From contig JADQAV010000028.1 of assembly GCA_019775845.1 (NCBI GenBank), positions 62,001 to 126,000 of the forward strand: a stretch of DNA of 64,000 nucleotides. The letters are read 5' to 3'. Shown here piece by piece: positions 55,664 through 64,000 of the stretch; within the stretch, counting starts at the first letter, position 1; each line of letters begins with the position of its first letter. This DNA comes from Myrmaecium sp. VS I D KN 1. Lineage: Eukaryota > Ascomycota > Dothideomycetes > Valsariales > Valsariaceae. The position numbers and the translations under genes were made by a program. The notes below the pieces were generated by a model, which worked only from the letters and a program-made list of their open reading frames with translations, did no database searches and was not told the DNA's origin.

Positions 55664-56441
55664 ATTGAGCGCCTCGAACTCCCTTCACAACGTTGAGTGG
55701 AAGAATATCTTTGTGATGCTGTATATCCAAACACTCCTGGGTTATCCGGATGACGCTGCAGTTTTTGGTATGACGAGAAGCTGCGGGTGAAGAAGCAGTG
55801 GTGTTGATATATACTTACTCGTCTTGTAAAAGCGCGCGCGACCCCTCCTGTTCCACTTTGAAATGCAAACGCCCGCTCTGTAGCCAGCAATAGCAATACT
55901 TGTATGAGTCGGCCGACCTGGACGCGGGTATGAAACAAAGAAAGATGCAGTAATAAGAGCGCACCCACGATAGTAGCTCTGAGACCCCAATATCACAATG
56001 ACTGCCGTTGGAAGACTCCGCAATAGAGGTGAAGACAGGTGTTCTGCAACAGTATGCCTCCACGGCAGGAGGAAACGAGACCAGGCCAAAATAAGCTTTG
56101 GAAAGACAAAGTCGAGGAAGCTCACATTGAAACGAAAGGAGTTGGATAGATTGCTCGTGTCCAGTTCGCAGCAAGATATAAGACGAAGATAAATACGTGA
56201 AGAAAGAGAAGAGAGAAAGAAAGTAGAGAACCGACAGAAGGAAAGAAAGACGAGGAAAACAACAGAGGTATCAGCAACAACGATCCATCCCGGCTCCAGC
56301 AACGCCCCTTCCCAAAGTTCGTCCGCACATCGATTAAACCAAGAAAAAGGAAAAGACCCAAGCGTCGGTGTCGTGAAAGCATTAGCATCCGGCATCCAGT
56401 GTCACGGAGCCACCCAAATCATTGACCGTCCCAAAAGACAC
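55664..56441. other. Spacer between NDC80 stop and the Gln-rich gene start
   Basis: About 780 bp, purine-rich on the plus strand at 56180-56270. A 217-codon minus-strand frame (55742-56395) crosses it but has no recognisable product and reads like promoter or UTR sequence. Treated as the Gln-rich gene promoter. Confidence 0.55.
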
Positions 56442-58817
56442 TTACAACTCCTCCTCGCCCTCCTCCCCTCTCCGCTCCAGCGCATCCTGCTCCGCACACT
56501 CCCTCTCGACCTCATCGCTGACGAAGTTCTCATAGTCCTCCAAGCTCTTCTGGATATGCACTTTAAACTTGATCACATCGTTCAAGATGCGCTCGATCTC
56601 AGTGTGCAACTCCTCCCTTAGAGCGTTGGCTTTGAGCTGTAGTTGTTCATGCCTATGCCACGCGTTAGTTCCAGTCTCAACCGTATCCCAGTTGGGGCAC
56701 ACTTACTCGATATTGCAGTTCAACTCTCTTTGCTCCATCACTTGCACGCTCTCCGTCAACCCGGCTCTCATCTTCGCCAGCTCCTTCTCCATCCGTTCGA
56801 TCTGCGCATCGCTCGCCATCTTTTGCGCAGTGGTGATCTCTCTCGTCTTCTCAAACTCCTCCTCAGCGGCCCGGACCCGATGGCCCAGGGCTTCCACTTC
56901 CGCCTGCTTGTCATCCATCGCCTCCTTGATTTTGTCCAAGAGGTCGTGGTTGTTCATGTCGGCCTCCAATGCTGCATTGCGGCGCTCGCCGATCTCCTTG
57001 CGAAGGGTGAGAATGTTGGTCTTGACCGTGCCCCGGAGATCCAGGTTGAGAAGGTGGTGCGGTTGGTATCCCGATCCCGAGTCGGCCAGGAGACGATCGG
57101 AGGCGGCCGGGGTGGCATCAGGCCCTTCGCCCATCTGGGAGGCGCCGAAGTTGGGCGCATCCGCGTTAACGGTGAGTATGAGTTCGTAGTCGAGACCTTT
57201 AGCGTTGGCAGCGGTAGAGGGGATGATGCCAATCTGGTAGCCCAACGTGTTGTATTTGTCAACGGCGTGCTCTAGCTCATCTAGCCGGCGCGCGGCTTCC
57301 GTCTCACGTTCTGCGGTACGGCGTTTGGCTTCCTCGAGTCTGGCGCTGGCAGCCTCGACGCCTTTGGCAAGTCTCTCGCGTTCCGAGTTCATGCGGTCGA
57401 TGTCCGCGATGGTGATACCTTGAGCATCGACGGAGGCCTGGAGTTCCTGCTTTTCCTGCTCGGCGGCCTCCAGCTCCTGTTCCACCTTCTTGATTTCCTC
57501 CTCCAGCAGCTTAGCCCGGTGTGCGTAACGTTCCACCTTAGCCTCCATGCTGTTGTTGTATTGCTCGAACTTGACGCGATCCTCCTCCAAGATCTTGATT
57601 TGCTCATCCAGCTTCGCCATGCGCGGTCCACTCTTGCCCAGTTCATCGATCTGGTCCTGAAGCGCCTTGTGCTCCGCTTCCAAGACCGTGACCTGCTCGA
57701 GGTAATGCGCATTCTGCGCGTCGAACTTGGCCGCCATATCCTGGACATACGGCTGGAGAAGCTTATCTGCATCTTCTTCATCGTCCTCCTCCACCGTGAG
57801 CCATGTGTGGTACGCCTTGCTCAAGAAGTCAAAGACCACCCTGTCGGCTTGGACATCGATTCCAGCCTCTGCGCAGGCATCATCGTACGTTCCCGCATCA
57901 TACTGCTCCATCATGCGCGCAAGCTGCATCATCCAATGCAGCAGGCCCAAAAACGTGCTCCAGTTGTTTCCTCCCACCGCCGCGATCTGGCTCTTCATGA
58001 TGCTCTTTTCGAAAGGATATCTCATCTGCTTGAGCAGAGGCGGTACTTCCTGGTCAATGTTCCTCATGAACTTATAGTTCGGATCGATGCGATGGTACAG
58101 CCACTGGAACATGCAGTTGAAATCCTTCTGCGTCGGTGAGGTCATACTCTTGTGGCTCAGCGTGTGCTTCATCTCCATCTCAAAGTTATGATGCGTCAAA
58201 TACTCCATGAGCTCTGCCGCCATATGGCTTCGAGTCGCCGCATCCTTCAAGCGTCGCGGGTCCTGCGGAATCCCCGCGCCTTGCGGGGCGGTGGAGAAGA
58301 AGCTCTGCACGCCGCCGCCCATCATGCCGCCGGGGGCCATGCTCTGTCGCGACTTGAACACGCTGCTTCGTCGTTGGCTCGAGGAGTCAAGGCCTTGGCT
58401 GCCCCCCGGCGTCGCCATCCCCATCGCACCGGGCATGTAGCTCTTCCTCCCCCCCGCGCTCATCGAGCTGCGCGGCACGCTTTCGAATTGCGCCTGTAGA
58501 TTGGTGCCCGACGACGACCGCGTGAAGACGGGCTGGCTGGGTCGCATCGTGCTGCCGGGCGCGAGGGACATGCGCGAGCCGGACGTCGAGCGCGCGTGGT
58601 TGTTGCCGCTGGCGCCGTGGAGGTTGGAGATGCTGCTGCTGCGCTTCATGGCGGACGAGGGCATAGGAATCGCGGAGGAGTTGTGGTTGATGCTGCCGAG
58701 GGTCTTTCGAGGACTGTTAGCTGTTTGCGCCGACCGGTGGAGGGGGAGAGGGGTGAACGGTGGCCGACGTACTTCACGCGGCCGTCGCACGGAGAAGAGG
58801 CCCGTTTCCTGGGCCAT
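56442..58817 (-). CDS. NDC80: Outer kinetochore protein NDC80 (HEC1)
   Basis: Microtubule-binding subunit of the NDC80 complex, which links kinetochores to the spindle. Exons 58817-58773, 58703-56707 and 56652-56442 give 750 aa. Intron 1 (69 nt, GTACGT...CGAAAG, with a GCTAAC branch site) is divisible by three and stop-free, so the gene also reads through it. Splicing is preferred because it joins [10 protein letters not shown] to [13 protein letters not shown] as expected for fungal NDC80. A Ser/Arg-rich basic tail (to about residue 160) precedes the calponin-homology domain ([46 protein letters not shown]-like [15 protein letters not shown]). Then comes a long coiled coil (370-730) interrupted by a loop-like segment near [17 protein letters not shown]. 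The end is acidic (EEGEEEL). Confidence 0.95.
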
Positions 58818-59477
58818 TGATGTGTAAAGATGCGTGCGATTCTTGCCGACTGATTATCGTTGTTGAATATGCCCGCGGAATGTGGCGCGGTGGTTAGGAT
58901 GGTTGTGGTCTTTGTATGGTCGCGGGAGCTGGGGATGCGTTGTTTGGTGTTGTTGCCCAAGGAAAGTCTCGGCGTAAACAAACGAAGAAGCCCGACGGCA
59001 TCCTTGTCCGGGGCCGAACTGACATTATCTTATCTGATCGTGAATCTTCAGCCTTGCGCTACATGCAGATACGAGTGTACAGGTGATCCGCCCGGGAGGT
59101 TCCCTTGCAGAAGACATTGATCATATCATCATAAGTCAGAAATGGAGTTTTTCATCTTTCCTTATGAGCAGCCATGCAAGCACAATAGGAAGAATCGTTG
59201 AAGCATCACGGAAACGGCAGTTCACTTATACTGTAGGAAGAAGCAAGGCATTTCATATATGAAAAACTGGCATAATTGAAAGGACACAACGTGGGCGACA
59301 TGTCCTGGAGCAAAATGTAATAGGATACAAGGATGTATAGACTTTTAGATACTCTAACCGACCCTCAATTACTTTACAGTATAAGACATTACATACATAC
59401 GCAAGAAAACACCTTAAGAAGCAACCCAGATCGCACAATATCTCTATCTTCCACCCACATCCCACGCACCCTCATAC
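58818..59477. other. Spacer between NDC80 start and the large secreted protein stop
   Basis: About 660 bp: NDC80 promoter (58818-59000) and an AT-rich 3' UTR of the secreted protein gene (59140-59470). No gene supported. Confidence 0.6.
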
Positions 59478-62400
59478 TCACACCGACGGAATAACCGGCA
59501 ACTTCACCGCCACCACCGCCGTCGAGCTCGTGCTCAACCCGGCCTTAAAGTTCTCCTCGCTCGCGCGGAGCAAGAAGCAGTTCTGGCCCGCGCCCTGCAC
59601 CCACACCGCAACCCGGCAAATATCCACGCCCCAGGAGTTGCACCAGACCAGGCAGGCGTTCAGGCTGCTCAGCCCAGCCGAGGTGGCGACGTAGGCCCGG
59701 TTCATGTCGGTGCCGCAGTGCATCTCGTAGGGCGCGGTGCCGCCGCCGCCGGTGATGGGGACGATGGTTTTGGATTTGCCTTCCCAGCCGGAGGGGCAGG
59801 TGGCGCCTTCGGGTGGGAATATCCAGCCGGTGCCGGCGCCGACGGAGCTCGTGGCTGTAGAGGTCGGGGCGGAGTTGGAACTGGTGCTAGTTGTAGAGCT
59901 TGAGGTGGAAGTAGGAGTTGGTGTAGGTGTGGGTGTGGGTGTCGGGGTCGGTGTAGGAGTGTTAACCACCTTTCCCGGGAAGCAGCGCGAGCCGAACTTG
60001 TAGTCCTTGGAGTACAGAACGATAGGGTCGGCGCTGTCGAATTTGGCGCTGTTCTTGGCCGTCATGATGGTGGTCATGAAGAGACCGCCCGCGGGGCAAG
60101 TGGCGGCCTTGACAGGAACGACAACCTTGAAAAGGTTGGTAATGGTGGTGAGCCAGCTGCGGCGGTCGAGGTGGGGATTGGGGCTGGTATCTGCAGCAGG
60201 CAAGGCGAGCCGCTTCTTCAGAGCGGTTTCTTGGGAGATAGATTCTGCGTCGAAGGCGATGTTGGTTTGTTGGGTGAGAGCCACAGCGTTATAGACAGCT
60301 TTGCCAAGGATGTTGACGGAGAGCTGGACGGTCGTCTTGAGGTACGGGTTGAAAAAGACGCGGGCGCCGTCCGGCGGGGATGGGTAGGTCACTTCGGCGC
60401 TGGGTTGCCAGCCGTCAGATCCGAGGTTCTCGCTGGTCATGAGGTTGAGGTGGCTGTAAGCGCCGCTAAGAGTCATCTTTGCGCCGCCAGTGATACTCAT
60501 AGCGCTGTCGGTGTTGTAGTTTGCGCCAATGCCGTAGATGAACTTCGGGGACATGGTAAAGACATTGGGCGCGGTCATGGCAGCCAGGTTAAGGGAAGAT
60601 AGGGCAAGATCAAACTGGCCGCTGTAGGCTCCCTTGGAAACGAGACCAAGGATTAAGTTAGCTTGAGAGGTCATCGTTGCCGTGATCTCCGCGCTGATGA
60701 CCATGTTCTTCGCTGGGATGATGATGACAGTCCCATGAAGGTTGATCGAAGAGACGGTAAGCGAACAGTCAACGCAAGTCACCATATTGCCGGCAGAATT
60801 CTTTGAAAGCCACCCGGGGGTCATTGAGACGGTCACTTTGCTGTCGAGGGTTACGTCGGCCTTGGTTGCAGGAGGAGAGCCCTTAGGGGGGTTGAGGAAG
60901 TACTTCAAGGCAACGCCAGCATCGTAGGCGTCTTCGAGGTCACCAAAGATGCCGCAGACCTCGCAGAGCTCCCCGAAAAGATCACTGGTAAGAACGTCCT
61001 TCACAGTATCAAGCCAGGGAATGCCAAAGTCAAAGCGCTTGACGAAATAGTATGCTTGGGCAGCAGCCTTGCGAGCCACACGCCTAGCACGGAGACCGCG
61101 CTTGGGCTTGACTGAGGTGGTTGTCGGTGCGTCATATCCGTCGGGAATGATTTCAGTAATCTTGTCTTCATCAGTGATGGCGTAGTCCTGATCCTGAGCA
61201 TCTTGGATGGCGTTCGCGGCATCGTCACCAAGCGCATCTGAGGTTGACAAGCCATCTGCGGTAAGCGCGTCTTGGAGCTGCTGTTGGTAGTCGGCATCAT
61301 CCGGACGGGGATCCTCAACTGGGAGGTCACTGGTATCCGTTTTCTGCGGGAAAAGGACATTGCCGTCGGCATCGCGCTGCACCTCGGCCTCAATCTCGGC
61401 CAGCAGCTCCTGTTGCCAGGGAGTCAGGGTGACGTCCGCCGTCGAGCTGGCGGTTGCGGTTGCGGCTACAGTCTGATTGGCTACGGTTGCAGTCTGATTG
61501 GCGGACACTGTAAAAGTCGGCAAAGCGCTGGAGGGCAAGACCGAAGTTTCGCTGGTCAGATTCGCACTAACAGTTGGAACAGCGCTCTTGGAAAGCGTGG
61601 GGATCCCAATGGTGGAGTTGAAAACGCCAGTCGAATGTGCAGACGCCGAAGGAGTAGGTATCGCATTCGTAGAGACAAATGTGTTCACAATGACGGTACC
61701 GTTGACCAGGAGAGAGGTTCCAGTGACCACAAAGCTAGTCTTGGTTGAAGTACCATTGGCGGTTGGATCGCCTGAGAGGTACGGCGTCGGCATTGAGATC
61801 GATGTGTTGACCACGCTGTAGGGAACAGAACTGGAAGCCACGGACACGGATGGCCGACCATAGGGAATGGGGGTGTACCCGACAAGTGAAGAAGCCTGAG
61901 GTGAGGCTTCCACGGACTGGGCTGGCTGACCATCAGGGATGGGGCTGTACCCGGCAAGTGAAGAAGCCTGGGTCGAGACACTGTTGGAGCTAGTGCTGGA
62001 AGTGGCATTTGGAAAGTAGTGCCCGTAGGATGTTGGAACCCAACCGGCACTGGAAGGTAATTGCCCATATGGAACAGGAGCAGAGCTAGAGACAGCTGTG
62101 GAAGGATCGAGTACAGCCCCAGATGAAGGCTGAGGTTGAGAATCATATGCACCGCCATCGTAGGCACCGCCATCGTAGGTAGCAGTAGAGACAGGCTCGA
62201 AGTTCACAGACGTAGAGATCTGGATAGGCGTGACGGTCGTGGTGTAAGTCGACGTCGTCAAAGAGGCACCCTTCGTGAAGTAGCTCGTAGCAACCGTCAC
62301 GTACGGCGTCGGCTTTCCAGGTACGACATTGCCGTAGCTGACCTTCATCAGCTCCGTAACCTCCGTTATGGTGACCGATGTGACTTCGAATACGCAGGTT

Positions 62401-62960
62401 AGGCCGCTTGCGGAGGCTCGCTTCTTGACGATGTAGACGCCGCGCTCCTCCTCGGTGTTGCAGCTGGAGCACTTGGTGATGAGGATGAGTTCCGTCGTAG
62501 GCCAGGTAAGCGCTTGCTGATAGGCCTTCTTGTTGGCCAAAGTGATAGAGAGGGTCTTCCCTTTGGAGCAGGTAACCTCCAAGACGTAGTCGGAGTTCTC
62601 CAAGCTAACTTGAGGGTACTTCATTTGAAACTCGATGGAGGCGGCGTATATTCCGGGAGCACGCTCGGCGTAGTTCAGCGTGGTTGTCGTGCATGGCACC
62701 AGATTTTTGATGTCCTTGCGGTTGATGGCAGGGTTGGAGGCAGGGATGATGATTTTTTCTTTTGGAAAAGGGATGGCTTGGGCTGCAGAAGTAGGCAGCG
62801 CTTGCTGGACAGAGACATCGGAGGACGTCGTAGGACAGACAGTGGTGGTTCTGGTGGTAGTGACTGTGACAGCAACTTCTTCAACCTCCGCAGAAGGAGC
62901 TGATAGGCCGGTTGCGGCAAGTGACAAAAGGACAGACGACAAGAGAAGGGCGGGCTTCAT
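59478..62960 (-). CDS. Large secreted mosaic protein: DUF7029-like and DUF7223-like domains, Thr/Pro linker, PAN/Apple-like C-terminus
   Basis: An uninterrupted frame of 1160 aa from the ATG at 62960, chosen because MKPALLLSSVLLSLAATGLSA is a clear signal peptide; upstream in-frame codons look non-coding. Order: signal (1-20); a beta-rich domain (about 85-205) with paired Cys (PCTTTTLNYAERAPGIY, CSSC); a Ser/Thr/Pro region (220-510) with repeats GYxPIPxGxP and many Asn-X-Thr sites; an acidic stretch; a basic segment RGLRARRVARKA and KR (about 620-640) that could be Kex2-cleaved; a second conserved beta-rich domain (about 695-900); a (Thr-Pro)n linker (about 1000-1017); and a Cys-rich end, CGTDMNRAYV, SLNACLVWCNSWGVDICRVAVW, NCFLL, typical of PAN/Apple-like carbohydrate- or protein-binding modules. 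Probably a wall or extracellular adhesin-like protein; this is inference. Domain names are from memory. Confidence 0.8.
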   Translation of the reverse strand: MKPALLLSSVLLSLAATGLSAPSAEVEEVAVTVTTTRTTTVCPTTSSDVSVQQALPTSAAQAIPFPKEKIIIPASNPAINRKDIKNLVPCTTTTLNYAERAPGIYAASIEFQMKYPQVSLENSDYVLEVTCSKGKTLSITLANKKAYQQALTWPTTELILITKCSSCNTEEERGVYIVKKRASASGLTCVFEVTSVTITEVTELMKVSYGNVVPGKPTPYVTVATSYFTKGASLTTSTYTTTVTPIQISTSVNFEPVSTATYDGGAYDGGAYDSQPQPSSGAVLDPSTAVSSSAPVPYGQLPSSAGWVPTSYGHYFPNATSSTSSNSVSTQASSLAGYSPIPDGQPAQSVEASPQASSLVGYTPIPYGRPSVSVASSSVPYSVVNTSISMPTPYLSGDPTANGTSTKTSFVVTGTSLLVNGTVIVNTFVSTNAIPTPSASAHSTGVFNSTIGIPTLSKSAVPTVSANLTSETSVLPSSALPTFTVSANQTATVANQTVAATATASSTADVTLTPWQQELLAEIEAEVQRDADGNVLFPQKTDTSDLPVEDPRPDDADYQQQLQDALTADGLSTSDALGDDAANAIQDAQDQDYAITDEDKITEIIPDGYDAPTTTSVKPKRGLRARRVARKAAAQAYYFVKRFDFGIPWLDTVKDVLTSDLFGELCEVCGIFGDLEDAYDAGVALKYFLNPPKGSPPATKADVTLDSKVTVSMTPGWLSKNSAGNMVTCVDCSLTVSSINLHGTVIIIPAKNMVISAEITATMTSQANLILGLVSKGAYSGQFDLALSSLNLAAMTAPNVFTMSPKFIYGIGANYNTDSAMSITGGAKMTLSGAYSHLNLMTSENLGSDGWQPSAEVTYPSPPDGARVFFNPYLKTTVQLSVNILGKAVYNAVALTQQTNIAFDAESISQETALKKRLALPAADTSPNPHLDRRSWLTTITNLFKVVVPVKAATCPAGGLFMTTIMTAKNSAKFDSADPIVLYSKDYKFGSRCFPGKVVNTPTPTPTPTPTPTPTPTSTSSSTTSTSSNSAPTSTATSSVGAGTGWIFPPEGATCPSGWEGKSKTIVPITGGGGTAPYEMHCGTDMNRAYVATSAGLSSLNACLVWCNSWGVDICRVAVWVQGAGQNCFLLRASEENFKAGLSTSSTAVVAVKLPVIPSV
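59911..59963. repeat. (Thr-Pro)n coding microsatellite
   Basis: GGTGTG-type dinucleotide-like repeat on the plus strand that encodes alternating Thr and Pro on the minus strand, forming the rigid linker before the C-terminal Cys-rich module of the large secreted protein. Confidence 0.8.
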
Positions 62961-64000
62961 CTTGAACAAGATGAAGTCAGCTAAGCTGCTTAGGTCCGAA
63001 GGACTGAAAGAGTGAAAAGCAGCTGGGCTGCAAAAAGATCGACGATTGAGAGGATTGGCGACAGAGAATAGTACGAATAGGAAAGGCCAGCTCTCATATA
63101 ATTCTCTTTCCATACATATCCTGTATACCTTGCGATGAATCAATGCAATTATGCAGCCTCGGAAGGGCTGTAGCCTGCGGTCCGGAGGCGTGCTCAGCCA
63201 GCGCCTCCACAAGCACTGAGGTAGTTGTAGAGTGATCCAAGCCCATGTCCAGCCAGTATTGGCATTTATTTCAGGCATGTTGACAATGCTCTTGAAAGAT
63301 GGCTGTGAGGTGAAGTTGTGATAGGGCCAAAGTGGATCATCCCGTATGGAGAGGCGCTTTTAGCGAGTCAGTAACCCACGCGAGCAGGCGTCTAGAACCA
63401 GCAGCCAGGCATGCCAGGATCATCCCCATCCCGAGCTGAGGATGGCAGAGGAGAAAAGCAAGCATCATCAGACCATTTCGAGGCGGAGGTCCAAGGATTG
63501 CGGATCCCGATTCTACCAGCTCGGAATTAAGATACTTTTCAAGCTTAGTTTTAGGCCCGTACCAGGCCGTTGGTTCAGCGGGGCATCGAGATGTCAACCA
63601 TGTCACTCACAATCCTTTTACATTCGCCTCTTCGATTCCAGAGTCCGGTCCATCGATCGCCATATTCTCTCAACTCCCTGGATACGTACCCGCAGTATTC
63701 TGCCCCGTTCCCAGCCGTAGATCTTACAGATCCTCCATTTGCAATCTCGGAGCCCAACGATAGAGGTCCCACGCGATCTGCCCCTGCCAAGTCCCACGAG
63801 GCTGAACCGCTCATTTCCACACCCTACAGATAGCGGCCTGTGGCTGGCGGAGCCTTTCAGCTCTCCCTCGCTCGATACGGCGGTGACAGCGCGGTGCCAC
63901 ACGGCACACCGGTCTCAACGTGTGTAGCTTCCTCTAGTGGCCCGAGGAAACAGTCTAGACAGCAGCAGTGAGCGGAACGCTTTTTCGCCTACTCTTTCCT
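62961..64000. other. Promoter region of the large secreted protein and unassigned right end
   Basis: 62961-63250 is the likely promoter and 5' UTR of the secreted protein gene. From 63300 to the window end I see only short frames on both strands with no recognised product. A gene beginning beyond the edge may have its promoter here. Confidence 0.5.

Noticed and set aside
55742-56395. 217-codon minus-strand frame upstream of the Gln-rich gene
   Set aside because: Phe/Ser/Leu-rich with no recognisable feature, ends before the Gln-rich start, and another frame is also open. Most likely promoter or UTR.
62961-63278. 106-codon upstream extension of the large secreted protein
   Set aside because: It would bury the signal peptide, and its sequence (Trp/Arg/Cys-rich) looks like translated promoter. 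The ATG at 62960 directly before the signal is far better.

Overview
The window is nuclear DNA of a filamentous ascomycete (Pezizomycotina). The grounds are dense protein-coding genes on both strands, many short spliceosomal introns (about 45-75 nt, GT...AG, often with a CTAAC-like branch site), CT-rich promoters, and fungal or fungal-type housekeeping families (ERG13, TVP18, AIM21, COX16, ISN1, ETR1). I cannot place it to genus. There is one assembly gap (84 N at 55246-55329). I saw no mobile element, virus-derived element, tRNA, rRNA or CRISPR array.

Layout. 1-939: a gene running off the left edge (minus). 4438-6041: HMG-CoA synthase. 7258-10366: CSC1/OSCA-type channel. 11498-12649: Ser/Thr-rich secreted protein. 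14601-15741: GRE2-like NADPH reductase. 16564-17271: NTF2. 18059-18853: TVP18. 20635-24005: AIM21. 24848-25520: small DUF4870/UPF0132-like membrane protein. 26232-27623: RS/His-rich nuclear protein. 28513-30447: UBP16-like deubiquitinase. 31139-32170: mitochondrial ribosomal bL9m. 32541-40389: the ATR/Mec1 checkpoint kinase (about 2511 aa, 7 exons). 40613-41018: COX16. 41136-42086: TAD2. 42678-44806: MED17. 45061-46802: ISN1. 47112-48293: ETR1. 48996-51946: VPS35. 52298-53637: PEX14. 54553-55663: Gln-rich repeat protein interrupted by the gap. 56442-58817: NDC80. 59478-62960: large secreted mosaic protein.

The left part (1-31 kb) is loosely packed, with 0.7-3.5 kb spacers. The stretch 31-53.6 kb is compact, with several divergent pairs sharing promoters of about 220-250 bp (ATR/COX16, MED17/ISN1) and convergent pairs with short 3' spacers. 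The genes form no single pathway. They cover sterol synthesis, mitochondrial function (bL9m, COX16, ETR1, UBP16-like), trafficking (VPS35, TVP18), peroxisome import (PEX14), nuclear transport, Mediator, tRNA editing, DNA-damage signalling and chromosome segregation.

I built gene models by hand from open frames, splice consensus, phase arithmetic and recalled family sequence, so exon ends are predictions. The least understood loci are the left-edge gene, the Gln-rich gene and the two secreted proteins. I found no convincing new multi-gene system.
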